NCBI GenBank assembly: GCA_963726795.1
Contig: CAVSDD010000006.1
Coordinates: 779,034-843,033 of the forward strand
Source: Hyphomicrobium_A sp963726795
GTDB lineage: Bacteria > Pseudomonadota > Alphaproteobacteria > Rhizobiales > Hyphomicrobiaceae
Reading direction: 5' to 3'
DNA length: 64,000 nucleotides
Part shown: positions 17,922 to 25,131 of the stretch, piece after piece
Layout of the letters: each line of letters starts with the position of its first letter
Position numbering within the stretch: position 1 is the stretch's first letter
The notes under the pieces: generated by a model
The model's input: the letters and a program-made list of their open reading frames with translations, nothing else
Database searches by the model: none
Told to the model about the DNA's origin: nothing
Made by a program: the position numbers and the translations under genes

Positions 17922-18443
17922 TCAGCTCGCGCGGTTCGGCGTGCCGAGGATGTGCGACTTCGGCGGCAGCATCACGCAATCGAAGTCCTGCGTGAACATC
18001 GCCGCGGCGAAGAAGGCGACGGCGCGCAAGGGATCCTTGCCGGTGTTGGCGAGGTCGTGCCGCAGGTTCGTCGGCAGCACGAAGACGCTGCCGGGACCGA
18101 CGGGGAAGCTGCCCTCCTCGGTGTGCAGCTCACCCACGCCTGAGATGATGTACTGCGTCTCCTCGGTGGCATCGGTGTGCCAGCCCAGATGTCCGCCCGG
18201 CGCAATCTCGTAGACGATGGTGGAAGATTGATCGGCGCCGTGGCCGCCGTACGTCGCGAACGCGGCATCCCATTTGATCGTCGTGTCGTCGGCGCCGCGC
18301 ACCTTGATCCGCGCGAGCTTGTCGGATGAAACGACGGCGCTGTGCTTCACGGCACTGCTGCCACCGCCGCCGTTGGTGCCGGCCTTTGCGGGCTTGCCGG
18401 TCGTTGCCTGGGGCATGAGTTTGTTGGTTGCTGTCTGGGTCAT
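17922..18443 (-). CDS. cupin-domain protein with Gly-rich N-terminus
   Basis: 173 residues: a flexible start (AKAGTNGGGGSSAV) then a cupin with motif 1 GHLGWHTDATEETQYIISGVGEL and motif 2 PVGPGSVFVLPTNLRHDLANTG, plus a loop FFAAAMFTQDFDCVMLP. Metal ligands His/His/Glu/His are present. Convergent with the DUF72 gene, 6 bases apart. Function unknown. Confidence 0.75.
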   Translation of the reverse strand: MTQTATNKLMPQATTGKPAKAGTNGGGGSSAVKHSAVVSSDKLARIKVRGADDTTIKWDAAFATYGGHGADQSSTIVYEIAPGGHLGWHTDATEETQYIISGVGELHTEEGSFPVGPGSVFVLPTNLRHDLANTGKDPLRAVAFFAAAMFTQDFDCVMLPPKSHILGTPNRAS

Positions 18444-18658
18444 CTGACGTCTCCGCTAGCTGGAGGGACATTGCGGGAGCGACCCTAGGCACCGGTGGTT
18501 GTGCGCGAGTTGCGGATGCAGCGCGCATTAGGCTCGAAATGCACGCGTGTCGGCGCATTCGAACGCGCGCATTTTTAAGCAAATGCTTTCAGCTGCGGTT
18601 AGATGCCGTTATCGGAGGCCCTGCTTGCATGCGCGCCCGCCAAACACGAGGTGCGCCG

Positions 18659-18949
18659 ATGCCGGACAAATCCGAATCCAAGTGGTCCAAGACCGTGACC
18701 GAGCACGATCACCCCTACGCCCTGCCGCCGGGCGTCTTCAAATCTGGCAATCCCGACGAAATCGCAGCCGCGTTGCAGCGCTCCGCGGAAGATCCCGAGC
18801 GCAAGAGCGACGATCATTTCCGCACCGCGATGTCGATGCTGGATTTCTACATCAACCGCGCCGGCCGCAACCTCTCGGCCGCGGAGCGCCAGTCGCTGGA
18901 TAAAGCCAAGGTTGCGCTGCGCCAGCGCTTCGGCAAGACGGCCGACTGA
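18659..18949 (+). CDS. DUF3175 family protein
   Basis: 96 residues. Matches the DUF3175 pattern as I know it: KWSKTVTEHDHPYALPPGVF, IAAALQRSAED, then FRTAMSMLDFYINRAGRNLS and a helical end. Small soluble protein of unknown function in many proteobacteria. The ATG at 18659 has GAGG 7 bases upstream; an in-frame ATG at 18629 is the alternative. Confidence 0.75.
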   Translation: MPDKSESKWSKTVTEHDHPYALPPGVFKSGNPDEIAAALQRSAEDPERKSDDHFRTAMSMLDFYINRAGRNLSAAERQSLDKAKVALRQRFGKTAD

Positions 18950-18958
18950 GCGTGCGCG

Positions 18959-19603
18959 CTAACGTACCGCGACGTTCACCGTCTGCGCCGGGCCCGAGCT
19001 ACCGCCGCTGCCATCGACGACCACGACGTCGAAGCTTGCCTTCGCCGTGCTCGTGCCGTCGTGACGGAAGAGCACGGTACCGCTCTCGAGGTCGGCCTGC
19101 GTAAACGTCTGCACCGGGCGAGCGGGATCGCTCGTCATCGTAACGAAGCCGTTGCGCGCCTTCGATACCGTGAAGGTCAGGTGGCTCGCGTCGTCGTCAG
19201 GATCGAGCGCGGTGAGATCGTCCAGCGTAATGCGCACCGACTGACCCTTGGCGACGGTCAAGTCGAGGTCGCCGGAGATGGTCGGTGGCACGTTCTTCAC
19301 CTGCGCGCTCAGGTTGGCGCCGAGCTCCATGGCGAGACGGCCGTACTGAACGTTGCCGGCAACCGATCCGCTCGAGCGGATCGTGATCAGCTGATTGACG
19401 AACACCTCGCCCTGCAGCGTGCCGTGCACGTCGGCGTCCTGCACCTGGACGGTCCCGAAACAGCGCCCACCCGGCTTCACCACCAGATGCTCGCCTGCGA
19501 CGCCGCCCTCGATGTAACCGTACACCTCGATGCGGCCGCCGTTACGCACCTCGCCCTTGAGGTAGGTATCTTCGCCGATCACCAGCACGCGACTGTCGCT
19601 CAC
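18959..19603 (-). CDS. bactofilin with CSPG/cadherin-like C-terminal domain
   Basis: 214 residues. Residues 1-103 are a bactofilin: right-handed beta-helix repeats VLVIGEDTYLKGEVRNGG, RIEVYGYIEGGVAGEHLVV, CFGTVQVQDADVHGTLQGEV. Bactofilins polymerise into cytoskeletal scaffolds, often at sites of cell-wall growth. Residues 104-214 match the CSPG/NG2 type of cadherin-like repeat (SVRITLDDLTALDPDDDASH, LTFTVSKARNGFVT, FTQADLESGTVLFRHDG, SFDVVVVDG), a fold usually seen outside the cytoplasm. Start is GTG at 19603, 7 bases after GGGG. The frame continues open upstream without coding character. The pairing of the two domains is unusual. Confidence 0.75.
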   Translation of the reverse strand: MSDSRVLVIGEDTYLKGEVRNGGRIEVYGYIEGGVAGEHLVVKPGGRCFGTVQVQDADVHGTLQGEVFVNQLITIRSSGSVAGNVQYGRLAMELGANLSAQVKNVPPTISGDLDLTVAKGQSVRITLDDLTALDPDDDASHLTFTVSKARNGFVTMTSDPARPVQTFTQADLESGTVLFRHDGTSTAKASFDVVVVDGSGGSSGPAQTVNVAVR

Positions 19604-19840
19604 AGCTCTGCCCCATTTGCCGAATGGCCAACTTCCAGGATGGGCTACGAATAAGCCAGCTTGGGGGCGCTGCCTAGCCTCAACTCCAGCACGGGCAAAG
19701 GAAGCACGGGAGGGGGCCGCAACCCGGCGGACACACCCCCTCTCCAATCCACAAGTGCGCGCCCGGGTCGGCTTGTCCCTCGCCAGTTCACGGGGCAGCT
19801 TACGGCCTTCGAACCCCGAATTCTCCTTGAGGAGGTTGAG

Positions 19841-20113
19841 ATGTCCAAGTCGGTGCGACTAGTCGTGCTTGCCGCAGCCGCCGCGCTGCTGCCATCCCTC
19901 GCCCAGGCGGCCGAGTGCCGCGCGTTTGTGGCGGTCGGCAGCGGAATCACGGAAAGCGTCGCGCAGCTCATGGCCAAGCAGGGTGCCATCAACCTGGCCG
20001 AGAACCGCGGCTGGACCGTTAAGGGCGATGCGAAGCTGATCAAGTGCGTGCACGCCGGCACGTTCGGCAACGAATGCCAGGCCAAGTCGTACGCCTGCAA
20101 GCTGCCTCATTAA
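19841..20113 (+). CDS. small secreted cysteine-containing protein
   Basis: 90 residues. Signal peptide 1-23 (ends AQAAE); mature part has four cysteines (ECRAFVAVG, IKCVHAG, ECQAKSYACK), likely two disulfides. GAGGAGG lies just ahead of the ATG. A similar size and Cys-rich ending occurs in the gene at 40261-40563, but I cannot align them confidently. Function unknown. Confidence 0.7.
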   Translation: MSKSVRLVVLAAAAALLPSLAQAAECRAFVAVGSGITESVAQLMAKQGAINLAENRGWTVKGDAKLIKCVHAGTFGNECQAKSYACKLPH

Positions 20114-20124
20114 CGAGGGCCAAG

Positions 20125-20141
20125 GCATCCACTGTGGATGC
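20125..20141 (+). terminator. hairpin after small secreted gene
   Basis: Perfect 7-bp stem GCATCCA/TGGATGC with a 3-base loop, 12 bases past the stop; only a short CTTT follows, so termination is uncertain. Confidence 0.4.
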
Positions 20142-20171
20142 TAGGGCTTTAGACCCGATCTTCCGGGATGC

Positions 20172-20474
20172 TCAGGGCGCGACGCTGATGCGCGCTTTCC
20201 AAGGCGAAGGCGGCGCCAATTCATTGGCAGCTGCCTGTGCGAGCTGAGCGAGACGAGGAGCCGGCCCAGCCGATGCGCCCTTGTCGGCTACTTTCTCGAC
20301 CTGTGGTCCGCTCTTGATCCACGTGCGGCCGGTCTTGCTATCGAGCCCAATCACGTAGTCGCTGGCCGTCGCCTGGCACGGCTCAAAGGTGTGACGGAAG
20401 CAGGCGCTGGCGGGAGATGCGCTGACGCAGGCGATAGCCGCGGTGCCTGCAATGATCGGAAGCGTGAAGCGCAT
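20172..20474 (-). CDS. small secreted hypothetical protein
   Basis: 100 residues from the ATG at 20474; signal peptide 1-24 (IIAGTAAIACVSASPASA), a mature part with CFRHTFEPCQATASDYVIGLDSKTG, and an Ala/Pro-rich tail (APRLAQLAQAAANELAPP). AGAGGGA upstream. An 11-codon longer start exists. Unknown function; convergent with the gene before it and divergent from the Crp/Fnr-type regulator. Confidence 0.6.
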   Translation of the reverse strand: MRFTLPIIAGTAAIACVSASPASACFRHTFEPCQATASDYVIGLDSKTGRTWIKSGPQVEKVADKGASAGPAPRLAQLAQAAANELAPPSPWKARISVAP

Positions 20475-20671
20475 CGCGCTGTATCCCTCTGCGTTGGTAC
20501 CCTGCACGCAGAGTTAACGCCGATACCCCCGCTTCGTTCCGAAGGCTCGCGGCTTCGCCAAAACAAAGGCGTTGTCGAGTCCTAAGTAGTATCGCCCACA
20601 AAAAACCTCTTGATCGTTGCAATGCCGCCACATATGCTCAGGCGATAGCATTCAAGTATCGAGTAGGTCCC

Positions 20672-21361
20672 GTGCTCACTCTCGTCGAGTCCCTGAGCGC
20701 CAGCCCCGCCGTTCAGCCCGGCAAGGCGCAAACGACGCCCCCGCCCATTCCACTCCAGGGCGAGTTGCGGGCGCTTGTTCCGGGCGAGGTGCTGTTTCGT
20801 GCCGGCGACGCGCGCGATCACATCTATCGGGTCGATAGCGGCGCGCTCTGCCTTTACCGCTGCAATCCTGACGGCTCGCGCACCGTTCTCGAGTTCGCCT
20901 TCCCCGGCGATCTCGTTGGCCTCGGCTATCTCGACAATCACATCTCAGACGCGCAGGCGACGATGGAGACATCGCTGTGCTGCCTGCCGCGCTCGGCGCT
21001 CGATCCGGCAACGGATGACAGCCCGCGCATGCGCGGCCGCCTCACCGCAGCGATCGAGCGCGAGGTCGCCTACCTCAAGGATTCCCTCGTCGCCGTCGGC
21101 AAACCGAGCCCGTTGCAGCGCATCGCCGCGCTGTTCGTCACGCTGTCGCGCAACAACGCCTACGAAGGCCGCCGGCCCGACATCATAACGGACTCGCTCA
21201 CGTGCGGTGTCGTCGCCGGCTATCTGGGCATGAGCGTCGATCAGCTTGCCACCCGCTTGTCCGAGCTGGAAGCCCGCGGCCTGATCGAGCCGTGCGCAAA
21301 AGGCCTGCGTCTGTTGGATATGGACGCCCTCGAGAGCCTCGCTGACAGCGCCGCCGCCTAG
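20672..21361 (+). CDS. Crp/Fnr-family transcriptional regulator
   Basis: 229 residues. Cyclic-nucleotide-binding-like beta-roll (about 28-125: LRALVPGEVLFRAGDARDHI, LEFAFPGDLVGLG), a long dimer helix and a C-terminal winged helix (about 175-215: GVVAGYLGMSVDQLATRLSEL as the recognition HTH). It has no N-terminal Cys cluster of the Fnr Fe-S type, so it fits the FixK-like side of the family; its signal is unknown. Start is GTG at 20672. Followed 12 bases later by the thioesterase gene, probably co-transcribed. Confidence 0.85.
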   Translation: MLTLVESLSASPAVQPGKAQTTPPPIPLQGELRALVPGEVLFRAGDARDHIYRVDSGALCLYRCNPDGSRTVLEFAFPGDLVGLGYLDNHISDAQATMETSLCCLPRSALDPATDDSPRMRGRLTAAIEREVAYLKDSLVAVGKPSPLQRIAALFVTLSRNNAYEGRRPDIITDSLTCGVVAGYLGMSVDQLATRLSELEARGLIEPCAKGLRLLDMDALESLADSAAA

Positions 21362-21373
21362 AGCCCAGCACCA

Positions 21374-21770
21374 ATGCCATTAGAGCCCGGTCTCGTCGGA
21401 ACGGCGACGCTCACCGTCACCGACGAGCACACCGCTGCGCGCGTGGGTAGCGGCCGTGCGCCGGTCTTCGCATCGCCGATGATGATTGCGCTCATGGAAG
21501 CGGCCGCCGTCGATTGCATCGAGGCTATGCTGCCCGAGGGCGCAGGAGAGCTTAGGTATAAGCCTCGAGGTCGAGCACATTGCGGCGACGCCGGTCGGCG
21601 TGAGCGTGCAGGCTCGCGCGACGCTGCGCCAAGTCGACGGGCGCAAGCTCTCCTTCGACGTCGAAGCGCACGATGAGCGCGAGCTCATCGGCCGCGGGCG
21701 CCACACACGCGTGCTCGTCGACAGCGCGCGGTTTCGCGCCAAGGCAATGGCCAAAGCCCCCATTACTTGA
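21374..21770 (+). pseudogene. hot-dog thioesterase (FlK-like), frameshifted
   Basis: About 131 residues once joined. First frame MPLEPGLVGTATLTVTDEHT, PVFASPMMIALMEAAAVDCIE; second frame LEVEHIAATPVGVSVQARATL, LSFDVEAHDERELIGRGRHTR. This is the fluoroacetyl-CoA-thioesterase-like branch of the hot-dog family, where Thr/Glu/His (here within SP..., MEAAAV and GRGRHTR) act on acyl-CoA. One surplus base near 21549 splits the frames. Lies 12 bases after the Crp/Fnr-type gene. Confidence 0.65.
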
Positions 21771-21922
21771 AGCGCAAATGCTCGCGCCAGCCGCTGCGTC
21801 GCCTGCGGCGTCAAAAATCGGCCCCCTTCGACCCATTCTCCTTGCGCCCAGACCCCAAATCTCAGCACAATGTCGAAGAATTGAGCAACAAGCCTGACCT
21901 AGGGAGCCTCCGGGAGGTCATC

Positions 21923-22960
21923 ATGCGCGCATTGAAGGCAACAATTTTCATCGCCGCAGCTTTCTGCTGCAGCCCGCAAGTTCTGAACGCCGCCGGCACG
22001 ACGCCGGAGCCAGCGCCTGCTACGCAGCCGGCGCCCGAAATCGCGTCGCCACCAACCCCGCCCGCCCCTCCTGCGACGACGGAGGCTACGCCGGCGCAGC
22101 CGGAAGCGGCGGCACCGCCTAAAGAAGAAGCGATGGGACCCGTCTCACCGCCATCGGCGAAAAAGGAATGCTCAGGCAATCCCGACGCGCTCGGGGTGTC
22201 GCGCGTTGTCGAGATCGACACGACCGGCGGGCCCGGCTTCGGCTTCCAGCACTATAAGCTCTACGACTTCCTCAATCCCAAGGAGGTCGTGCTGACGTTC
22301 GACGACGGCCCGCTGCCCAACCGCACCACGGCGATCCTGGCCGCGCTCAACGCCGAGTGCACGAATGCGACGTTCTTCTCCGTGGGCAAGGTCGCCGCCG
22401 GGTACCCTGAGATCCTGCGTGACGTTGCCAAATCCGGCAACACGGTCGGCGCGCACACGATGACCCACGGCGATCTCTCGAAGATGCCGATCGACAAGGC
22501 GAAGGAGGAGATCGAGAAATCGTTCAGCGTCGCCCAGCGCGCAGTCGGCGGCGGCGTGGCCCCGTTCTTCCGCTTCCCGTTCCTGCGCGACAGCCCAGAT
22601 ACGCTCAAATATCTGGCCAGCCGCAACATCGCCGTGTTCTCGACCGACATCGACAGCTTCGACTTCAAGGGCCCGCAACCCGACAAGCTCGTCAAGCACA
22701 TCATGACGCTGCTGGATAAGCGTGGCAAAGGCATCATCCTGATGCACGACATCCAGCCGCACACCGCGACGGCTTTGCCCAATCTGCTCAAGGAGCTCAA
22801 GAAGGGCGGCTACAAGGTCGTTCACCTGACGTCCAAGACGCCGGTGAAGACGCTGCCCGAGTACGACGCGATGGTCGCCAAGGAAGTCTCCGGCATGCCG
22901 TCATCGTTGTCGGAGCGTCCGATGAACAGCGTCGTACGCACGGTCACCGGCGCACAGTGA
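21923..22960 (+). CDS. secreted polysaccharide deacetylase (NodB domain), copy 1
   Basis: 345 residues. Signal peptide, a Pro/Ala/Glu-rich linker (residues 25-75), then a NodB domain. Motifs: VVLTFDDGPLPNR (catalytic Asp and metal Asp), GAHTMTHGDLSK (metal His pair), FFRFPFLRDSPD (Arg), ILMHDIQPHT (His base). It removes acetyl groups from amino sugars in polysaccharide or peptidoglycan. An N-terminal block (C...PDALGVSRVVEIDTTGGPG) precedes NodB and is shared with the two paralogues at 43358 and 44539. GGGAGG precedes the ATG. Next to eipA and an L,D-transpeptidase: an envelope cluster. Confidence 0.85.
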   Translation: MRALKATIFIAAAFCCSPQVLNAAGTTPEPAPATQPAPEIASPPTPPAPPATTEATPAQPEAAAPPKEEAMGPVSPPSAKKECSGNPDALGVSRVVEIDTTGGPGFGFQHYKLYDFLNPKEVVLTFDDGPLPNRTTAILAALNAECTNATFFSVGKVAAGYPEILRDVAKSGNTVGAHTMTHGDLSKMPIDKAKEEIEKSFSVAQRAVGGGVAPFFRFPFLRDSPDTLKYLASRNIAVFSTDIDSFDFKGPQPDKLVKHIMTLLDKRGKGIILMHDIQPHTATALPNLLKELKKGGYKVVHLTSKTPVKTLPEYDAMVAKEVSGMPSSLSERPMNSVVRTVTGAQ

Positions 22961-22989
22961 GGCAGCACAATGAGGCCAGCACAGTGAGA
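22952..22989. repeat. three near-identical 11-bp direct repeats
   Basis: GCACAGTGAGG, GCACAATGAGG and GCACAGTGAGA at 22952, 22965 and 22979 (periods 13 and 14). The first copy carries the deacetylase stop codon. Probably local duplication. Confidence 0.6.
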
Positions 22990-23041
22990 ATTGGCGGCCT
23001 CGCTGCGCCTGCACCCCTCCCGCCACCATGCGCGAGTAAAA

Positions 23042-24202
23042 ATGCGTGAACCGGCGTCGCCACGCCGACTGACAGGGCTGAGCCTGCTCGCCGCGCTTCT
23101 ATTCGCAAGCGCGGCGCCGGGTGCTGTCGCCGCCACCTGCACGGCCGAAGACTTCGCCGCCGCCGTCGACCGCTCGGGCTCATCGCTCCGCGCGTTCAAC
23201 GAGACCGCGCTGCCCGCGCTGCAGGAGAAACTGAAGCAGCTGAAAGAGCGGCGCGGCTGGAGCGATGCCGAGTACGAGGATAAAGGCCTCGGCAATCTGC
23301 GTGATGCGCGCTCAAACCAATTCGACACCGACGCCGAGGAGCTGATCGTCAAGATCGACACGCTCGGCAGGCCGCCTCCAGACAAGGCGCCCGACTGCTC
23401 AAAGCTCACCGAGCTCGATGCCGCGAGCCTGGAGCTGCTCGCCGTGATGAAGGCGAAATCGGCCTACGTCATCTCCAAGGTCGATGCCGCGCTGGCCGAG
23501 AGCCCGGCGCCGCAGGCAAAGGTCGCGCCTCCACCCGAGCCGAAGGCGCCGCCGGCGAAAGCTCCCGAGGTAAAGTCGGCGCAGGCAAAGGTCCCGTTGC
23601 CCGAGCCCAAATCTGCCGAGCCAAAATCAGCGCTGCCCAAGTGGAGCACGCAGACGCGCCCGCAGGAACCGCCGCCGCAGACGGCCTTCATGCCGCCGCC
23701 GCCACCTGAGTCCGCGCAGAAGGGCTACACCATCGATGAGGTCCGCGAGATCACGCGCGGATTCTTCGGCACGATCTCGACCAACTTGGGCAGCGTCATC
23801 GAGTACGCCTTCTCGACCTCGGGGCGGCCGGACGGATACGTGCTCGGCACCGAAGGCGGCGGCGCGTTCCTCGCCGGCGTGCGCTACGGCTCGGGCATGC
23901 TCTACCTGCGCGATGGCGGCTCGCAGAAGGTCTACTGGCATGGGCCCTCGATCGGCACCGACTTCGGTGCGGCGGGCTCACGCACGATGTTCCTGATCTA
24001 TAACCTCGCGACGCCCGAAGGCCTTATGCGCGGCTTCACCGGCATCGACGGCTCGGCCTATTTCGTCGGCGGCGTCGGCATTACGTTCCTGAAGGGCGGC
24101 GACGTGCTGATGGCGCCCATCCGCTCGGGGCTGGGTTTCCGCATCGGCGCCAACCTCGGCTATATCCGCTTCACGCCGCGCGCCACCTGGAACCCGTTCT
24201 AA
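23042..24202 (+). CDS. eipA: EipA-like envelope integrity protein (DUF1134)
   Basis: 386 residues, longer than typical EipA. Signal peptide (about residues 1-34), a helical Cys-containing region (35-145), a long Pro/Ala/Lys linker (about 150-225: PKAPPAKAPEVKSAQAKV), and a C-terminal DUF1134 domain (about 230-386): GYTIDEVREITRGFFGTIS, GRPDGYVLGTEGGGAFLAG, VYWHGPSIGTDFGAAGSRTM. EipA is a periplasmic alphaproteobacterial protein needed for envelope integrity in Brucella and genetically linked to O-polysaccharide. The extra N-terminal helical module is not part of the family as I know it. ATG at 23042 preferred; a TTG lies 17 codons upstream. Confidence 0.75.
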   Translation: MREPASPRRLTGLSLLAALLFASAAPGAVAATCTAEDFAAAVDRSGSSLRAFNETALPALQEKLKQLKERRGWSDAEYEDKGLGNLRDARSNQFDTDAEELIVKIDTLGRPPPDKAPDCSKLTELDAASLELLAVMKAKSAYVISKVDAALAESPAPQAKVAPPPEPKAPPAKAPEVKSAQAKVPLPEPKSAEPKSALPKWSTQTRPQEPPPQTAFMPPPPPESAQKGYTIDEVREITRGFFGTISTNLGSVIEYAFSTSGRPDGYVLGTEGGGAFLAGVRYGSGMLYLRDGGSQKVYWHGPSIGTDFGAAGSRTMFLIYNLATPEGLMRGFTGIDGSAYFVGGVGITFLKGGDVLMAPIRSGLGFRIGANLGYIRFTPRATWNPF

Positions 24203-24221
24203 TGGGTTTCCCTTTCGGCGA

Positions 24222-24971
24222 TCACCAGGTGTTGTAGCCGCCGCCGTAGCGCTGGCGACGAACGCGGCGCTGATCGTAGTAGGGCTGGGCGGCAAAGAAC
24301 CCGTACGGCTGATAACGCTGATAGCGACGGCGCGAGCCGTCGGCGACCGCGGCCGAATACGGCGGCTTGCCGTGCACCACGATCCTGGTCAGCGGCTCAC
24401 CGTGCTTCTGCACGAGGTTGTAGAAGATCTTCGCGTTCTTGGGATGCAGGCGCACGCACCCATGCGAGGCCGGCTGTCCCAGGTTGCCGATGGCGTTGGT
24501 GGCGTGCACGGCGACGCCGTTGGTGAAGAACACCGCATACGGCATCGGCGCCCAGTCGTACTGGCGCGAGTAGTGCATGCGCGTCGACCAGCTCGGGGTG
24601 TAGGTGCCGGTCGGCGTGGTGTAGCCGCCGCGCGCGGATGAAATCTTCCATTTCCCGATCTCGCCGCTGGTGTCGGAAACGGTCATCACCTGATGGGTGA
24701 GATCGATGTCGGCAAAGAGCGTGGGCTCGGGCGGGGGCAGCGGCTCGACGGCCGCGGCTGCGGAGTCGTCCTCGGCCGCGGGCGGCAGCTCGGCGTCTGA
24801 CGCCTGATGGCCCAACGGCGCGGCCGTTTCCGGCTTGGTTGCTTCGGCTGGCGTTGCGGTCGCAACCGCGTTCGGTTGGCCGCCCGACTGCGGCACGGCT
24901 GTCTCGGCAAAACCGGTTGACGCGAACAGGCCGACGATGGCCGCGACATACGCGAGACGGACAAAACCCAT
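24222..24971 (-). CDS. L,D-transpeptidase (YkuD domain)
   Basis: 249 residues. Signal peptide 1-19, an Ala/Pro/Glu-rich linker, then a YkuD domain from about residue 85: LFADIDLTHQVMTVSD, YTTPTGTYTPSW, AVHATNAIGN and the catalytic SHGCVRLHPKNA (Cys nucleophile with His and Arg). These enzymes make 3-3 crosslinks in peptidoglycan or attach proteins to it. The C-terminal tail is Tyr/Arg-rich (YQRYQPYGFFAAQPYYDQRR), probably disordered or wall-binding. ATG at 24971 chosen for its signal peptide and GGGGAG. Convergent with eipA. Confidence 0.88.
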   Translation of the reverse strand: MGFVRLAYVAAIVGLFASTGFAETAVPQSGGQPNAVATATPAEATKPETAAPLGHQASDAELPPAAEDDSAAAAVEPLPPPEPTLFADIDLTHQVMTVSDTSGEIGKWKISSARGGYTTPTGTYTPSWSTRMHYSRQYDWAPMPYAVFFTNGVAVHATNAIGNLGQPASHGCVRLHPKNAKIFYNLVQKHGEPLTRIVVHGKPPYSAAVADGSRRRYQRYQPYGFFAAQPYYDQRRVRRQRYGGGYNTW

Positions 24972-25131
24972 CGTCGCAAATCTCCCCTGGACCCCACCCG
25001 GCACTTCGCACGGGCGCAAAGGCGCACTCTACCTTCCCGAGGGATGCGAAAATCTTAATGAGCAGGATCATTTTGGTCAGCGGCGCGCCGGTGCGCTGAC
25101 AACGCCTCAACCGCCGGCGACGACGAGCAGG

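Noticed and set aside
20610..20623. Possible Fnr/FixK box upstream of the Crp/Fnr gene (TTGAT-N4-GCAAT)
   Set aside because: Only the first half matches TTGAT; the second half (GCAAT) does not match ATCAA, so autoregulation cannot be claimed.
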